A stretch of DNA of 64,000 nt from Margaritifera margaritifera (GCA_029931535.1 JAQPZY010000964.1:248001-312000); one strand, 5' to 3'; positions 56,901 through 59,408 are shown, counted from the first letter of the stretch. Notes: generated from the letters alone by a model not told the origin. Program-made: numbers and translations.

Positions 56901-58383
56901 GATTCTTTACAACAGCACAATTTTTCAACCTTTAAACTCAACATTGTTCTTGTTGAGGCAGACATAAAAAACTACCACCATTGATGTGGTGACATCATCA
57001 CCAGTGGTTGTATTTGTACAATTTTTATTTGATCAAAACAAAACAAACAAAAAAAATCTGGTGACAAATACTCCACAGCTATATTTTTACTCTTATTGCA
57101 GTTACAGTTACTTGTTAATTTATTTTAAATTTAATCTGTCTTGTGAATTTTATGCAGTTTCTATTTCATGAACGCATACTTTTAATAAGACATGAAATGA
57201 AAGCTACAGTTTTCTTCCTTTGACATGCTGATAAAAAGAAAACCCAACTTAGGTTAATGCATTTCCATTTCATTCCAAATATACAAAAATAAAAGGGAAT
57301 GACCAACACAAAATCTGGATACATTTCTGGGACCATACACAAAAACTGATGAGATGATGAAATGCAAACATGAATGAAATACGAACAGAATGCGAATGAA
57401 ATGCAAACATGAATGGAATGCAAATGAAAACCAAAAATAGAATGAAAACAGAATTCAAATTAAATGCAAGCCAAATGCATATTTGGTAAAACAAAAATGC
57501 ATTTCAGGATTTGAAGTACAGTGTAATGACCTCTACTTAATGACCTTTTGTCTTGAGGAACTCATTTAAATAGGTGGTTCCTCAAGAAAAGTTTTATTGT
57601 AATAAGCAGAAATCATTAATGATCCAGAGGTTCAGTCATCGCCTGTTAATCAATCATATCAGAATGATCTAGTGGTTCAGTAATCACCTGTTAATCAATG
57701 CATATCAGAATGATCTAGAGGTTCAGTAATCACCTGTTTATTAATGTATATCAGAATGATCTAGAGGTTCAGTAATCGCCTGTTAATCAATGCATATCAG
57801 AATGATCTAGAGGTTCAGTAATCGCATGTTTATTAATGTATATCAGAATGAGATAGAGGTTCAGTAATCGCCTGTTAATCAATGCATATCAGAATGATCT
57901 AGTGGTTCAGTAATCACCTGTTAATCAATGCATATCAGAATGATCTAGAGGTTCAGTAATCGCTTGTTTATTAATGCATATCAGAATGATCTAGAGGTTC
58001 AGTAATCGCCTGTTAATCAATGCATATCAGAATGATCTAGAAGTTCAGTAATCGCCTGTTAATCAATGCATATCAGAATGATCTATAGGTTCAGTAATCA
58101 CCTGGTAATCAATGCATATCAGAATGATCTAGAGTTTCAGTAATCGCCTGTTAATATATGCATATCAGAATTTTGCCAGTCATTTATGAAATATATCATT
58201 GGTCTCTAAAACTATTACTGGTCTAAAGGTAAAATGTGTTTAAAAATTCAAAGGTCAAAGTCTTACCACTCATGAAGTCTCTGAAGAACTTTATAGCCTG
58301 TTCCCAGGCCTTGCCTTGTCTCATACTGGCCGATGTGTCCACACAGAAGACTGTATGTACTCCCTTTATTTTTTCGTTCCTCA
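6859..58383 (-). CDS. Host gene: vWA plus tandem MIB/HERC2 domain protein (11 exons, N terminus missing)
   Basis: Spliced minus-strand gene. Its exons were joined by GT-AG signals and matching phase, giving 1337 nt or about 444 residues to the stop. Residues about 6-175 form a von Willebrand A domain with all MIDAS parts: DTSAS (D-x-S-x-S), the Thr in GGPTQM, and the Asp in LLSDGKP. Residues about 250-300 and 316-372 are two MIB/HERC2 domains (motifs [13 protein letters not shown] and [13 protein letters not shown], each followed by a VEWD or VRWE strand). The tail of about 72 residues is rich in Ser, Pro and Lys. vWA domains bind protein ligands through a metal ion. MIB/HERC2 domains are substrate- or ligand-binding modules of ubiquitin ligases such as Mind bomb. 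No RING, HECT, signal peptide or membrane segment is visible in this part. An adaptor role is inference. Introns of up to 14 kb are filled with repeats. Confidence 0.88.
7076..7914. other. Last intron, proximal part: nothing recognised
   Basis: AT-rich intron sequence. Short frames such as 7235-7438 (minus) have no domain signature or splice support. Confidence 0.45.
7915..8152. mobile_element. Palindromic MITE with about 67-bp arms
   Basis: Arms 7915-7981 and 8085-8152 are inverted copies with only a few mismatches (for example ATAATTGATTAAATATT and TATCCATTAATGAAGCTTA on one side, their complements on the other) around a 100-bp unique centre. This is the structure of a non-autonomous foldback element. 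No clear target duplication could be assigned. Confidence 0.85.
8153..8829. other. Intron sequence, no clear feature
   Basis: Short frames on both strands without recognisable domains. The right part may already belong to the DIRS-like element that follows, whose 5' end was not located. Confidence 0.35.
9230..9520 (+). pseudogene. DIRS-like reverse transcriptase fragment
   Basis: Conceptual translation shows [27 protein letters not shown], then [16 protein letters not shown] and [15 protein letters not shown]. These match the fingers and first catalytic motif of DIRS/Ty3-type RTs, where the usual D-L-K-D-A-Y-F is degraded here to L-M-D-T-Y-F. Stops occur inside. The YxDD box should lie near 9550 but is not clear. 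Confidence 0.75.
9780..10405 (+). pseudogene. DIRS-like RNase H / connection region fragments
   Basis: Two overlapping short frames (9782-10084 and 10088-10405). The second contains [16 protein letters not shown] text in a shifted frame and ends [16 protein letters not shown]. That last motif (N-x-L-A-D-x-L-S-R) is characteristic of the RNase H end of DIRS and Ty3 polymerases. Confidence 0.75.
10610..11830 (+). pseudogene. DIRS-like tyrosine recombinase fragments
   Basis: Starts with [18 protein letters not shown], then an N-terminal SAM-like region (10800-11010) and [12 protein letters not shown] at about 11112, typical of the core-binding to catalytic junction in DIRS recombinases. Near 11670-11730 the text [12 protein letters not shown] followed by DLTLQATEL fits the C-terminal block with the nucleophilic Tyr (SFY). 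Frames are broken several times. Confidence 0.75.
12075..12172. repeat. Inverted-repeat junction at the DIRS 3' end
   Basis: ATAATGTAATCAGGTAA near 12083 is mirrored by TTACCTCATTATATTAT near 12155, with a second weaker inner pair around GAGAAATTAAATTT and AAATTATGTTTCTC. Inverted terminal and complementary repeats here are expected for DIRS elements. Confidence 0.65.
12291..13877 (+). CDS. L2-type LINE ORF, N-terminal and endonuclease part
   Basis: The ATG at 12291 is taken as start; the frame is open through it. The first about 190 residues are Leu- and Arg-rich, with a basic stretch [10 protein letters not shown] that could bind nucleic acid. The apurinic-type endonuclease fold follows from about residue 193: [17 protein letters not shown] (catalytic Glu), [18 protein letters not shown] (Asp/Asn), ILDWILYRP and ASDHLCI (Asp/His). 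All key residues seem present, so this half may still encode an intact nuclease. After it the frame ends at 13877, with the RT part continuing in another frame. Confidence 0.88.
   Translation: MSQDGRYRLTGLRQLLRIFVLFFMIYVLVVCLRLRYCVHHALAVLLECVLHHLVLETRTIRLFLSCLAPLLQLPLLLNIPPSRDTRQSTRLRYDRPSLIALNDHSLALHTTLCTRLNDLGLHSSSLLKCKRKRKKKRCFKAGRRRTGRIPVISLSPFPARQFENSAVNLDNLIQIPLKSSTFVSTIQEIPLCIALFNAQSVGPPEKRTEIVNFINDQNIDIFFLTETWLKSSGDEPKCADLTPPGYSIKSFPRHSHGGGIAVIAKNSMINRLNHTTTFNFNHTSFELVQTTLALEQRSVHFFCLYRPPPSRKNKLTESLFFEQFPNLLEYGNSIGGNLIILGDFNFHFDCPGNPYTSKLLDSIHVFNLKQSVSKPTHKHGHILDWILYRPDDNILQSSLVSHELASDHLCIICHIDVSVPNPPPLFATKRNLHMINRTQLMHDIQAILTTLLPNTAEQLDNCLRSMLDKHAPATKCRVSIKQCSPWYSSVRDQLHTAKRDHRKAERLWVSTRLTIHKQIYEATKKNVT
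13878..15690 (+). pseudogene. L2-type LINE reverse transcriptase, frameshifted
   Basis: Continues from the endonuclease after a frameshift. Frame 13964-14953 (one internal TAA) has [37 protein letters not shown] (catalytic Asp), [11 protein letters not shown] and [11 protein letters not shown] (YADD box). The frame shifts at about 14940 to [11 protein letters not shown] and [11 protein letters not shown], and at about 15240 to the C-terminal region [16 protein letters not shown] and [14 protein letters not shown], ending KTHLFRLQE. Three lesions make it non-functional as it stands. Confidence 0.9.
15891..16314. other. Intron sequence, nothing firm
   Basis: Both strands have short open stretches. 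The minus frame 16058-16264 has a Cys pair ([10 protein letters not shown]) but no family match that I recognise and no splice support. Confidence 0.35.
16315..16651. repeat. 33-bp minisatellite, about 10 units
   Basis: Units of the form TTCCAAATGCATTTGTTTGT plus GTGTGTTCCATAT. Because 33 is a multiple of three, several frames are open on both strands and would encode 11-residue repeats. This is a property of the repeat and not evidence of a gene. Confidence 0.95.
16652..17379. other. Intron sequence with A-rich simple repeat
   Basis: An A-rich stretch with AAC and AAT triplets lies at about 17115-17172. The remainder holds no recognised feature. Confidence 0.5.
17380..17805. repeat. About 70-bp minisatellite, 5-6 units
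   Basis: Diverged tandem copies with GTTGCATCATGATGAACTTA and GAGTCCTATGACAGTACTGT, in the last intron close to exon 17971-18035. Confidence 0.9.
17888..17962. repeat. AAT/AAC trinucleotide microsatellite beside a splice donor
   Basis: About 75 bases of ATA/ACA triplets ending only about 8 bases from the donor GT (17969-17970) of exon 17971-18035. On the transcript strand it reads as an ATT run directly after the 5' splice site. Confidence 0.95.
17971..18035 (-). CDS. vWA-MIB gene exon: end of second MIB/HERC2 domain
   Basis: 65 nt, entering in phase 0 after AACCTACAG and leaving in phase 2 at ATATG/GTGAGT. It encodes [20 protein letters not shown]. That supplies the Trp-acidic strand and the Tyr-Arg-x-Gly segment that close a MIB/HERC2 fold and fits directly after exon 18483-18568. 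The first six bases, GTAAGA, look like a donor. Together with an upstream TTTATTGCAG they outline a 29-nt decoy exon (about 18036-18064). Confidence 0.85.
18483..18568 (-). CDS. vWA-MIB gene exon: core of second MIB/HERC2 domain
   Basis: 86 nt, after TTGCTATAG, phase 1 in and phase 0 out at TTGATA/GTAATG. It encodes [20 protein letters not shown] and then VIEDGKLI, the D-W-K-x-x-D-Q-D-G signature of MIB/HERC2 domains. The preceding Gly codon is split with exon 21660-21809. Confidence 0.9.
18600..19279. other. Intron, nothing recognised
   Basis: AT-rich intron sequence. The left part of a long minus-strand frame (19143-19517) lies here, but that frame is a by-product of the neighbouring repeat. 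Confidence 0.4.
19280..19610. repeat. Degenerate minisatellite of about 72 bp, 4-5 units
   Basis: Repeats of ACAAAGCTGGTGAAATGATA-like text with GAGATATCTAG and CAGAAAGGGATATGCAGC. An open minus-strand frame across it is a repeat artefact. Confidence 0.8.
19636..19668. repeat. GT tract followed by a G run
   Basis: GTGTGTGTGTGGGT followed by about 13 G residues. Such runs can form G-quadruplexes or reflect sequencing slippage. Confidence 0.8.
20018..20105 (+). mobile_element. tRNA-like SINE head
   Basis: GTGGTTCAGGTGTTAGACTC resembles a tRNA A-box region, and GGTTCAGTTCCCACC 45 bases on resembles a B box (GGTTCGATTCC). The order and spacing are tRNA-like. It runs directly into the long array that follows, so it may be the promoter-bearing head of a composite element. 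No target duplication was found. Confidence 0.55.
20106..21215. repeat. Dispersed element of about 130-bp degenerate repeats
   Basis: About eight diverged units with CTAGAGTGTTCACAAGCTCA, AAATCTGATCAAAATCTG-like text and CCTCATTAATATGCATGGAT. It ends with GATGGACAGATGGACAACAG and a short GAGCTCACTTGGCATTTGGC-like terminus. This end structure recurs in many molluscan dispersed repeats. The minus-strand exon 21660-21809 lies 450 bases to the right. Confidence 0.75.
21281..21409. repeat. Near-perfect triplication of about 52 bp
   Basis: Three copies of AATATTAATCTCTGTACTGA plus ATATGATTTGTATTTATATA. Confidence 0.95.
21660..21809 (-). CDS. vWA-MIB gene exon: end of MIB/HERC2 domain 1, linker, start of domain 2
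   Basis: 150 nt, after TTATTTGCAG, phase 1 in and out, donor GTAAGA. It encodes [20 protein letters not shown], which closes the first MIB/HERC2 fold, then a short linker with EPRKLKSDQ, then TGCLVKRG, which opens the second. The first codon (AAG, Lys) is completed by the last A of exon 26475-26685. Confidence 0.92.
22030..22172. repeat. TTA-rich microsatellite-like tract
   Basis: TTATTATTATGTTATTA repeated with interruptions. Intronic. Confidence 0.85.
22519..22915. repeat. 54-bp minisatellite, left part
   Basis: About seven units of TGAATTAATGCTATGATACT, ACATGGAAATTACCATATCT and ATACATTCAATCAG. The array resumes at about 26198-26346, on the far side of a pogo-like insertion. Confidence 0.95.
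22918..26195. mobile_element. Pogo-like DNA transposon, copy 1 (carries a nested insertion)
   Basis: Ends CAGTAAAGATTGTTTAT and ATAAACAATCTTTACTG are inverted repeats flanked by TA (22916-22917 and 26196-26197), as in Tc1/mariner-pogo elements. A start-like ATG at 23489 opens [19 protein letters not shown] and then a stop. This resembles the first residues of a pogo/CENP-B-type DNA-binding helix-turn-helix. The rest of the transposase is lost. A related copy lies at 37715-38763. Without the nested palindrome this copy is about 1.35 kb. Confidence 0.82.
24123..26053. mobile_element. Giant palindromic element, 1.93 kb with about 640-bp inverted arms
   Basis: The left arm (24123 to about 24757) and right arm (about 25415 to 26053) are inverted copies at roughly 90 percent identity by eye. 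The tips are TAGTATGGACCCGTTTCATT and its near-complement. The centre (about 660 bp) is AT-rich and non-coding. The second pogo-like copy shows the uninterrupted site GTTTACTACATGTATG. Comparison gives a TA target duplication at 24121-24122 and 26054-26055. Confidence 0.9.
26198..26346. repeat. 54-bp minisatellite, right part
   Basis: Two to three units of the array at 22519-22915, displaced by the pogo-like insertion. Confidence 0.9.
26475..26685 (-). CDS. vWA-MIB gene exon: linker and first MIB/HERC2 domain core
   Basis: 211 nt, after TTTGTCTTTAG, phase 0 in and phase 1 out at CGACAAA/GTAATT. It encodes a helical linker ([17 protein letters not shown]), an acidic-aromatic stretch, then [20 protein letters not shown] and [16 protein letters not shown] followed by D-D-G is the MIB/HERC2 signature. 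Confidence 0.93.
26700..27013. other. Intron, nothing recognised
   Basis: Short intron stretch between the exon and the 24-bp array. Confidence 0.45.
27014..27490. repeat. 24-bp minisatellite, about 19 units
   Basis: Units such as CTCTGTCTATACTGTACTAT plus CCCC, strongly pyrimidine-rich on the plus strand. Open frames here reflect the 24-bp period. Confidence 0.95.
27840..27920 (-). CDS. vWA-MIB gene exon: post-vWA linker
   Basis: 81 nt, phase 0 at both ends, acceptor TTATTTCAG, donor GTATAT. It encodes [20 protein letters not shown] and then MLPQEER. There is no known domain, but phase and open frame fit between the flanking exons, and the Pro/Asn-rich content suits a linker. Confidence 0.8.
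28040..28925. repeat. Dispersed element of about 140-bp degenerate repeats
   Basis: About six units with ATGGCAGCCATATTGGATGG-like text, CATCATTTGTACAAACTTGA and AAATCTGGTCA. A fragment of the same family sits at 63840-64000. Confidence 0.75.
28926..29394. other. Intron, nothing recognised
   Basis: AT-rich, no supported feature. Confidence 0.45.
29395..29660. mobile_element. MITE-like fragment with strong palindrome
   Basis: CCCCTCTTATACGGCCAC (29561-29578) and GTGGCCTTATAAGAGGGG (29597-29614) pair at 17 of 18 positions. The text 'commonly seen as CACTACAGTGGTCC' at its left flank resembles ends of short molluscan MITEs. Full boundaries were not found. Confidence 0.6.
29661..30400. other. 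Intron, nothing recognised
   Basis: AT-rich with an A run at about 29775. No supported feature. Confidence 0.45.
30405..30592. repeat. 21-bp minisatellite, about 9 units
   Basis: Units ACCTATATCAGTAGATCTGTT with T/C variation at one site. The period is divisible by three, so frames stay open on both strands (7-residue repeats). Not judged to be a gene. Confidence 0.95.
30905..31055. repeat. Triplication of about 55 bp
   Basis: Three near-identical copies of AAAATTGATTTGACAAAGTG plus TTAAACATCAGTTACTTGCC. Confidence 0.95.
31110..32022. repeat. Degenerate array of about 32 bp, roughly 28 units
   Basis: ATCATGATTGACAGTAATAA plus TCATTCATAATC reiterated with many point changes and indels. It is the oldest-looking of the short-unit arrays in the window. 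Confidence 0.9.
32023..33379. other. Intron, nothing recognised
   Basis: Only short frames without domains (for example 32142-32381 and 32374-32652, plus strand). No splice-supported coding sequence was seen. Confidence 0.45.
33380..34025. repeat. Dispersed repeat (CATGAATTTAAG family) hosting a foldback MITE
   Basis: Copies of CCATGAATTTAAGTACAG, AAAATGTCATTTTTCACAAA and CCCACAAAAAAATG-like text, in both orientations around 33400-33480 and 33720-34020. The MITE at 33497-33713 lies inside it. Confidence 0.6.
33497..33713. mobile_element. Double-hairpin foldback MITE, copy 2
   Basis: Ends CCCTATATACTCACTTATAA and TTTTAAGTGAGCATAAATGG are inverted repeats of about 40 bp extended by GTTCATCTGCAAAC and GCAGTCTGCAGTTAGAC. 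TA flanks both ends (33495-33496, 33714-33715). Inside are the two hairpins of copy 1 in swapped order. This copy gives the clearest termini. Confidence 0.9.
34120..34584. repeat. 29-bp minisatellite made of duplicated splice-donor sequence
   Basis: About 15 units that on the transcript strand read GAGATATGGTCAGTAATTGT followed by CCCCACCAT. The last unit merges with the end of exon 34587-34673, whose true donor reads GATATG/GTCAGTAATT. About 12 of 15 units keep the GT in register by eye. The 29-bp period shifts frame, and reading through the first unit gives a stop within about ten codons. Confidence 0.93.
34587..34673 (-). CDS. vWA-MIB gene exon: C-terminal part of vWA domain
   Basis: 87 nt, phase 0 at both ends, acceptor ATTTTGCAG, donor GTCAGT. 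It encodes [20 protein letters not shown] and then CVPVGDPDM: the last helix and the strand with the G-D-P-D motif, as expected at the end of a vWA fold. The donor is the first member of the downstream donor-like array. Confidence 0.9.
34674..35274. other. Intron, nothing recognised
   Basis: AT-rich, no supported feature. Confidence 0.45.
35275..36235. repeat. Dispersed element of about 170-bp repeats (AGGTCA family, reverse orientation)
   Basis: Units with AGTGATCCTGACCTTTGACC, AATGCAAGCCATCTGCAAAG, TTTGGTCCAGGTCTGTGATG and GTAGAACTAATGTTATTGTG. It is the reverse complement of the family at 3850-4670. Six or so units. Confidence 0.8.
36325..37070 (+). pseudogene. Penelope-like retroelement, 3' fragment with GIY-YIG endonuclease remnant
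   Basis: Plus-strand pieces in broken frames. 36368-36583 has [20 protein letters not shown] followed by KHWH, typical of the RT end of Penelope-like elements. A Cys-rich knuckle follows, [11 protein letters not shown] (about 36715-36745). Then [11 protein letters not shown] (about 36815) is a relic of the Y-x-G-x-T-x region of the GIY-YIG nuclease, and a final [15 protein letters not shown] with [19 protein letters not shown] ends the protein. A perfect 37-bp local duplication with CATCTGGTATGTGCCAAGGT occurs at 36615-36690. Inactive. Confidence 0.82.
37075..37438. other. Intron, simple ATT repeat only
   Basis: A short ATT tract at about 37153-37183. Otherwise featureless. Confidence 0.5.
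37439..37600 (+). mobile_element. tRNA-derived SINE (tRNA-Met-like head)
   Basis: GGTAGCTCAGTTGGTAGAAC (A-box arm) is followed by GACTCATAATCTATGGG, an anticodon-arm-like segment with CAT in the anticodon position, and by GGGCTCAATACCT (B-box arm). This closely follows elongator tRNA-Met in order and spacing. It continues into a non-tRNA body with TGTCCTTGGAAAAGGCACTT, so it is a SINE and not a tRNA gene. A C run follows at about 37581. Confidence 0.8.
37715..38763. mobile_element. Pogo-like DNA transposon, copy 2
   Basis: Ends CAGTAAAGGTTGTTTAT and ATAAACAATCTTTACTG, flanked by TA at both sides (37713-37714, 38764-38765). Collinear with copy 1 (22918-26195) but without the giant palindrome. 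A start-like ATG near 38264 is followed after four codons by a stop, so the transposase is dead. It supplies the empty site for the palindromic insertion at about 38650. Confidence 0.85.
38850..38985. repeat. Short array of about 24-30 bp
   Basis: Copies of AGTAAGTAAAAAAGTATGTC with variable extension. Confidence 0.85.
39080..39178. repeat. 26-bp array, 4 units
   Basis: Units TAATCCTATTGCATAGCCAG plus CTGAC. Confidence 0.9.
39439..39566 (-). CDS. vWA-MIB gene exon: vWA core with MIDAS Asp
   Basis: 128 nt, after TTTAATTTCAG, phase 1 in and phase 0 out at CAAAAG/GTCAGG. It encodes [20 protein letters not shown], then [20 protein letters not shown] and QK. The hydrophobic strand IILLSDG with its Asp is the third MIDAS element of vWA domains. 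Confidence 0.92.
39662..39725. repeat. TACA/CA microsatellite
   Basis: CATACATACATACGTACATG followed by a CA run, about 100 bases upstream of the preceding exon on the transcript strand. Confidence 0.95.
39826..40640. other. Intron, nothing recognised
   Basis: Short frames only (for example 39876-40085). No domain or splice support. Confidence 0.45.
40641..40712. repeat. CATA tetranucleotide microsatellite
   Basis: About 18 uninterrupted CATA units. Confidence 0.97.
40713..41174. other. Intron, nothing recognised
   Basis: AT-rich, no supported feature. Confidence 0.45.
41186..41917 (-). mobile_element. 5'-truncated RTE-type LINE with 11-bp target site duplication
   Basis: The minus strand carries an open frame down to a stop at 41238 and then a short 3' end with a GAAAT-type tail (41186-41206). 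Direct repeats ATGTATACACT flank it at 41175-41185 and 41918-41928, so the copy was truncated during insertion. The target lies in a 36-bp satellite rich in ATACATGTATACAC. Confidence 0.88.
41238..41917 (-). CDS. RTE-type reverse transcriptase, C-terminal 226 residues, open
   Basis: The frame is uninterrupted from the truncated 5' side to the stop; it has no native start. It shows the RT thumb and post-RT region: [75 protein letters not shown] and [17 protein letters not shown]. These are standard for RTE-group LINEs in invertebrates. The catalytic YADD lies upstream and is missing. The clean frame indicates a young insertion. Confidence 0.9.
41918..42056. repeat. 36-bp satellite, about 4 units
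   Basis: Units TATACACTACTGACTACTAA plus TATTCCTATACATG. One unit edge is also found left of the LINE (41171-41185). Confidence 0.92.
42057..42404. other. Intron, nothing recognised
   Basis: No supported feature. Confidence 0.45.
42405..42870. repeat. About 60-bp minisatellite, 8 units
   Basis: Units GCATGTAATCAATATAAAAC, TGCATGTGTTCTGAGTCAGG and GGAAAGAATAAAAGAGGG. Low divergence. Confidence 0.95.
42900..43974. repeat. About 60-bp satellite, left part
   Basis: About 17 diverged units with GAAGCATGATTTATATTATA, ACACATGTGTATGTAACAC and TTTCTGACTGCTCAGTAT. The same satellite continues at 52381-52980 on the other side of the 8.3 kb element. Confidence 0.93.
44164..44663 (-). pseudogene. Element ORF fragments near the left end, hydrophobic N terminus
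   Basis: Two overlapping minus-strand frames (44439-44663 and 44164-44448). The first starts [20 protein letters not shown] and continues [13 protein letters not shown], a clear signal-anchor-like membrane segment, and stops after about 74 residues. The second is again hydrophobic. Family unknown. They may be one broken membrane protein. Confidence 0.4.
45757..46005 (+). pseudogene. Element ORF fragment, Gln-rich
   Basis: The first 50 residues look coding-like, with [20 protein letters not shown] and VALDQLRG. The remainder is degraded. Not assigned to a family. Confidence 0.3.
46060..46990 (-). pseudogene. Element ORF fragments: basic region plus small hydrophobic protein
   Basis: The minus strand holds a Lys-rich piece ([19 protein letters not shown], about 46870), then a piece with [20 protein letters not shown] and [12 protein letters not shown] (about 46560-46680). 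Next comes [20 protein letters not shown] (about 46480-46545), and further on [20 protein letters not shown] and [12 protein letters not shown] (about 46200-46360). Order and style recall an uncharacterised protein set I have seen repeated in cnidarian and other invertebrate genomes. I cannot name it and cannot verify this here. Several stops and shifts are present. Confidence 0.5.
47380..47820 (+). pseudogene. Element ORF fragments, possibly membrane-associated
   Basis: Short plus-strand pieces in different frames: [20 protein letters not shown] (about 47375), [20 protein letters not shown] (about 47550) and a hydrophobic stretch with [18 protein letters not shown] (about 47760-47815). No family was recognised. 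Confidence 0.35.
47806..48450 (-). pseudogene. Element ORF fragments, two adjacent minus-strand pieces
   Basis: Frame 48148-48450 has [20 protein letters not shown] and later [15 protein letters not shown]. Frame 47806-48096 has [20 protein letters not shown] followed by [19 protein letters not shown]. Both read like genuine protein with balanced composition and probably belong to one larger protein. No known fold was recognised. A capsid or other structural protein of a virus-like element is only a guess. Confidence 0.45.
48880..50620. pseudogene. Element coding remnants, strand and function unclear
   Basis: Coding-like pieces occur on both strands. Plus: [14 protein letters not shown] (about 49000), 49281-49463, 49572-49883 with [20 protein letters not shown], and 49962-50168 with [20 protein letters not shown]. 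Minus: [20 protein letters not shown] (about 50450-50510) and [13 protein letters not shown] (about 50350-50390). The Gly/Asn/Ser-rich plus-strand segment could be part of a shell protein, but nothing diagnostic is visible. Confidence 0.35.
50671..51243 (+). pseudogene. Element ORF: small two-part protein with KHDEI motif
   Basis: [20 protein letters not shown] and [20 protein letters not shown] form a long hydrophobic, possibly membrane-spanning half. After stops and a shift, [20 protein letters not shown] and [20 protein letters not shown] form a charged helical half. I recognise this hydrophobic-then-KHDEI-AESKLN build as a repeated uncharacterised family in invertebrate genomes (recall, not verified). 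Downstream pieces to 51243 are degraded. Confidence 0.55.
51700..52050 (+). pseudogene. Element ORF near the right end, charged helical protein
   Basis: A first piece reads [20 protein letters not shown] and [10 protein letters not shown] (about 51718-51810). A second frame (51826-52047) has [20 protein letters not shown] and [20 protein letters not shown]. It looks alpha-helical and is not assigned to a known family. It ends about 170 bases before the right inverted repeat. Confidence 0.45.
52381..52980. repeat. About 60-bp satellite, right part
   Basis: Continuation of the array at 42900-43974, with somewhat longer units that include ATATTATGTGTATGTAACAC. Confidence 0.93.
52981..53535. other. 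Intron, nothing recognised
   Basis: AT-rich, no supported feature. Confidence 0.45.
53536..53604 (-). CDS. vWA-MIB gene exon: vWA helix with MIDAS Thr
   Basis: 69 nt, phase 1 in and out, acceptor TTTTGTTTCAG, donor GCAG/GTCAGT. It encodes [20 protein letters not shown] and then LA. G-G-x-T is the second MIDAS element. Phase and reading frame agree with exons 56122-56247 and 39439-39566. Confidence 0.9.
53607..53935. repeat. 57-bp minisatellite made of duplicated splice-acceptor sequence
   Basis: Five units upstream of exon 53536-53604. On the transcript strand each contains TGTTTTGTTTTAGGGAAGAT or a near copy, that is, the exon's own polypyrimidine tract, AG and first about 14 exon bases. 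Decoy AGs lie at 53661-53662, 53718-53719, 53775-53776, 53832-53833 and 53887-53888. The 57-bp period keeps the frame, so units repeat a [17 protein letters not shown] 19-residue reading with one stop before the true exon. Confidence 0.93.
53936..55060. other. Intron, nothing recognised
   Basis: AT-rich. The plus frame 54352-54561 has no domain or splice support. Confidence 0.45.
55065..55447. repeat. 38-40 bp minisatellite, about 10 units
   Basis: Units ATTAACTACACATTAATGTG plus GACTCTTGTGTAACACTC. Low divergence. Confidence 0.95.
55448..56121. other. Intron, nothing recognised
   Basis: No supported feature. Confidence 0.45.
56122..56247 (-). CDS. vWA-MIB gene exon: vWA middle strand
   Basis: 126 nt, phase 1 in and out, acceptor TTTTTTCACAG, donor GTATGT. 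It encodes [20 protein letters not shown], then [20 protein letters not shown] and F. The D-E-I-A-L-V-V-F-G strand is typical of the second conserved block of vWA folds. Confidence 0.92.
56248..56579. other. Intron, nothing recognised
   Basis: No supported feature. Confidence 0.45.
56625..56815. repeat. Degenerate short-period GAATGCAAA run, first block
   Basis: Irregular reiteration of GAATGAACACAAATGCAATG-like 10-20 bp units. A similar block lies at 57350-57490. Confidence 0.7.
57350..57490. repeat. Degenerate short-period GAATGCAAA run, second block
   Basis: As above, with ATGCAAACATGAATGAAAT text. The two blocks are 540 bp apart and in the same orientation. Confidence 0.7.
57515..57604. 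mobile_element. Short MITE-like sequence with inverted ends
   Basis: TGTAATGACCTCTACTTAAT on the left and AAGAAAAGTTTTATTGTA on the right recall the ends of small molluscan MITEs. The inner TCTTGAGGAACTCA and TGGTTCCTCAAGA form a hairpin. Confidence 0.55.
57605..58168. repeat. 46-bp minisatellite, about 12 units
   Basis: Units ATCAGAATGATCTAGAGGTT plus CAGTAATCGCCTGTTAATCA, ending 100 bases before exon 58267-58383 (downstream of its donor on the transcript). Confidence 0.95.
58267..58383 (-). CDS. vWA-MIB gene exon: start of vWA domain, MIDAS DxSxS
   Basis: 117 nt, phase 1 in and out, acceptor ATCATTACAG, donor GTAAGA. It encodes [20 protein letters not shown] and then [23 protein letters not shown] is the first MIDAS motif. 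The first codon is split (last bases TG), so an upstream exon ending in phase 1 must exist. Confidence 0.93.
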
Positions 58384-58703
58384 CTGTAATGATATCATGA
58401 TTCAGAAACATATGTATTAACACTAGATGAAAAATTTTGTAAATTCTTTCATCAGATTTAGGAGTAGGTTCAGAATAAAATAATGATAGCATATGACATG
58501 AAAGCTTGACAGAGATGAAAAGAAAAAAATAAATAAATCCTATTAAATTATATTAAATTCATTTCTGAAGGTATATTCATACATTTGGAATTCTAGATTT
58601 ATCATATATGTAAACATTATTCTAGGAGAATTTGTACACCAAACATGTTCACGTACATGATTGAAGAAACAAGAGTCCCAGCTGGGTTTGATATGTCACT
58701 CAC

Positions 58704-58988
58704 ATGATAGACATTATTGAATTGCACACTACAGCTTTGTTTGGAGAGGAAACTTGTATATTTTGGAGCCCACTACACTTCATGAGCTCAAGATATAAAA
58801 CAATAGACAAATATGAAAAAGATAATGAAATAATGCTTGAAGATCTACAAGGCTTTATTCATGGCTGCTATGTAAACCAAAATTTTACAAGAGAGGTCCT
58901 AAAACCTGACCAATTAAAAAATTGGCAGATAATCCAATTATTTGGAAATCAGAAAGAGCCTTTATTAGTCAGTTATCTCACAATTTGA
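58704..58988 (+). CDS. Unassigned 94-residue open frame
   Basis: Plus-strand frame from ATG 58704 to a stop. It includes SSRYKTIDKYEKDNEIMLED and LQGFIHGCYVNQNFTREVLK. The composition is charged and protein-like, unlike the low-complexity frames around it. No family was recognised. It lies antisense in an intron of the host gene and could be a fragment of a retrocopy or mobile element. Confidence 0.25.
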   Translation: MIDIIELHTTALFGEETCIFWSPLHFMSSRYKTIDKYEKDNEIMLEDLQGFIHGCYVNQNFTREVLKPDQLKNWQIIQLFGNQKEPLLVSYLTI

Positions 58989-59227
58989 TCGCACAACAGG
59001 AAATGTCTATCCATATAATTTGAATTAGATCTATTCCTACCTGAAAGTAATGTTGAAATCCCCAACATCACTTTTATTTTTATCATTTGGCAGTAATTGG
59101 TAGTAATCAGTATTCAGACTACTGTTAAACTCTACTGCCATCAATAACATTTTTTTTCGAATTTGATTTTCCTTCCTTCATTTTGGAAACCTTGTTACAT
59201 TTGAATTTTACATTACTGCAAAACAAT

Positions 59228-59408
59228 ACTGTAAAACCTGTCTCGAGAGACCACTGCTAAGTGAGACCACCTGTCTCGAGAGACTAGATTCTAAATGCAC
59301 AGATTTACTGATTATACAGTGCTATGACCTGTCATGAGATATCACCTGTATTGAAAGACCATGAATTTTTGGCAAAAGGGATGGTTTTTCAAGACAAGTT
59401 CTATTGTA
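59228..59408. mobile_element. MITE with about 27-bp terminal inverted repeats
   Basis: TGTAAAACCTGTCTCGAGAG at the left is mirrored by TTTTTCAAGACAAGTTCTAT at the right, with a repeated GAGACCACCTGTCTCGAGAG inside. This is a common build of short molluscan MITEs. A 2x repeat of ACAAGTTCTATTGTA text continues to about 59475. Confidence 0.7.
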
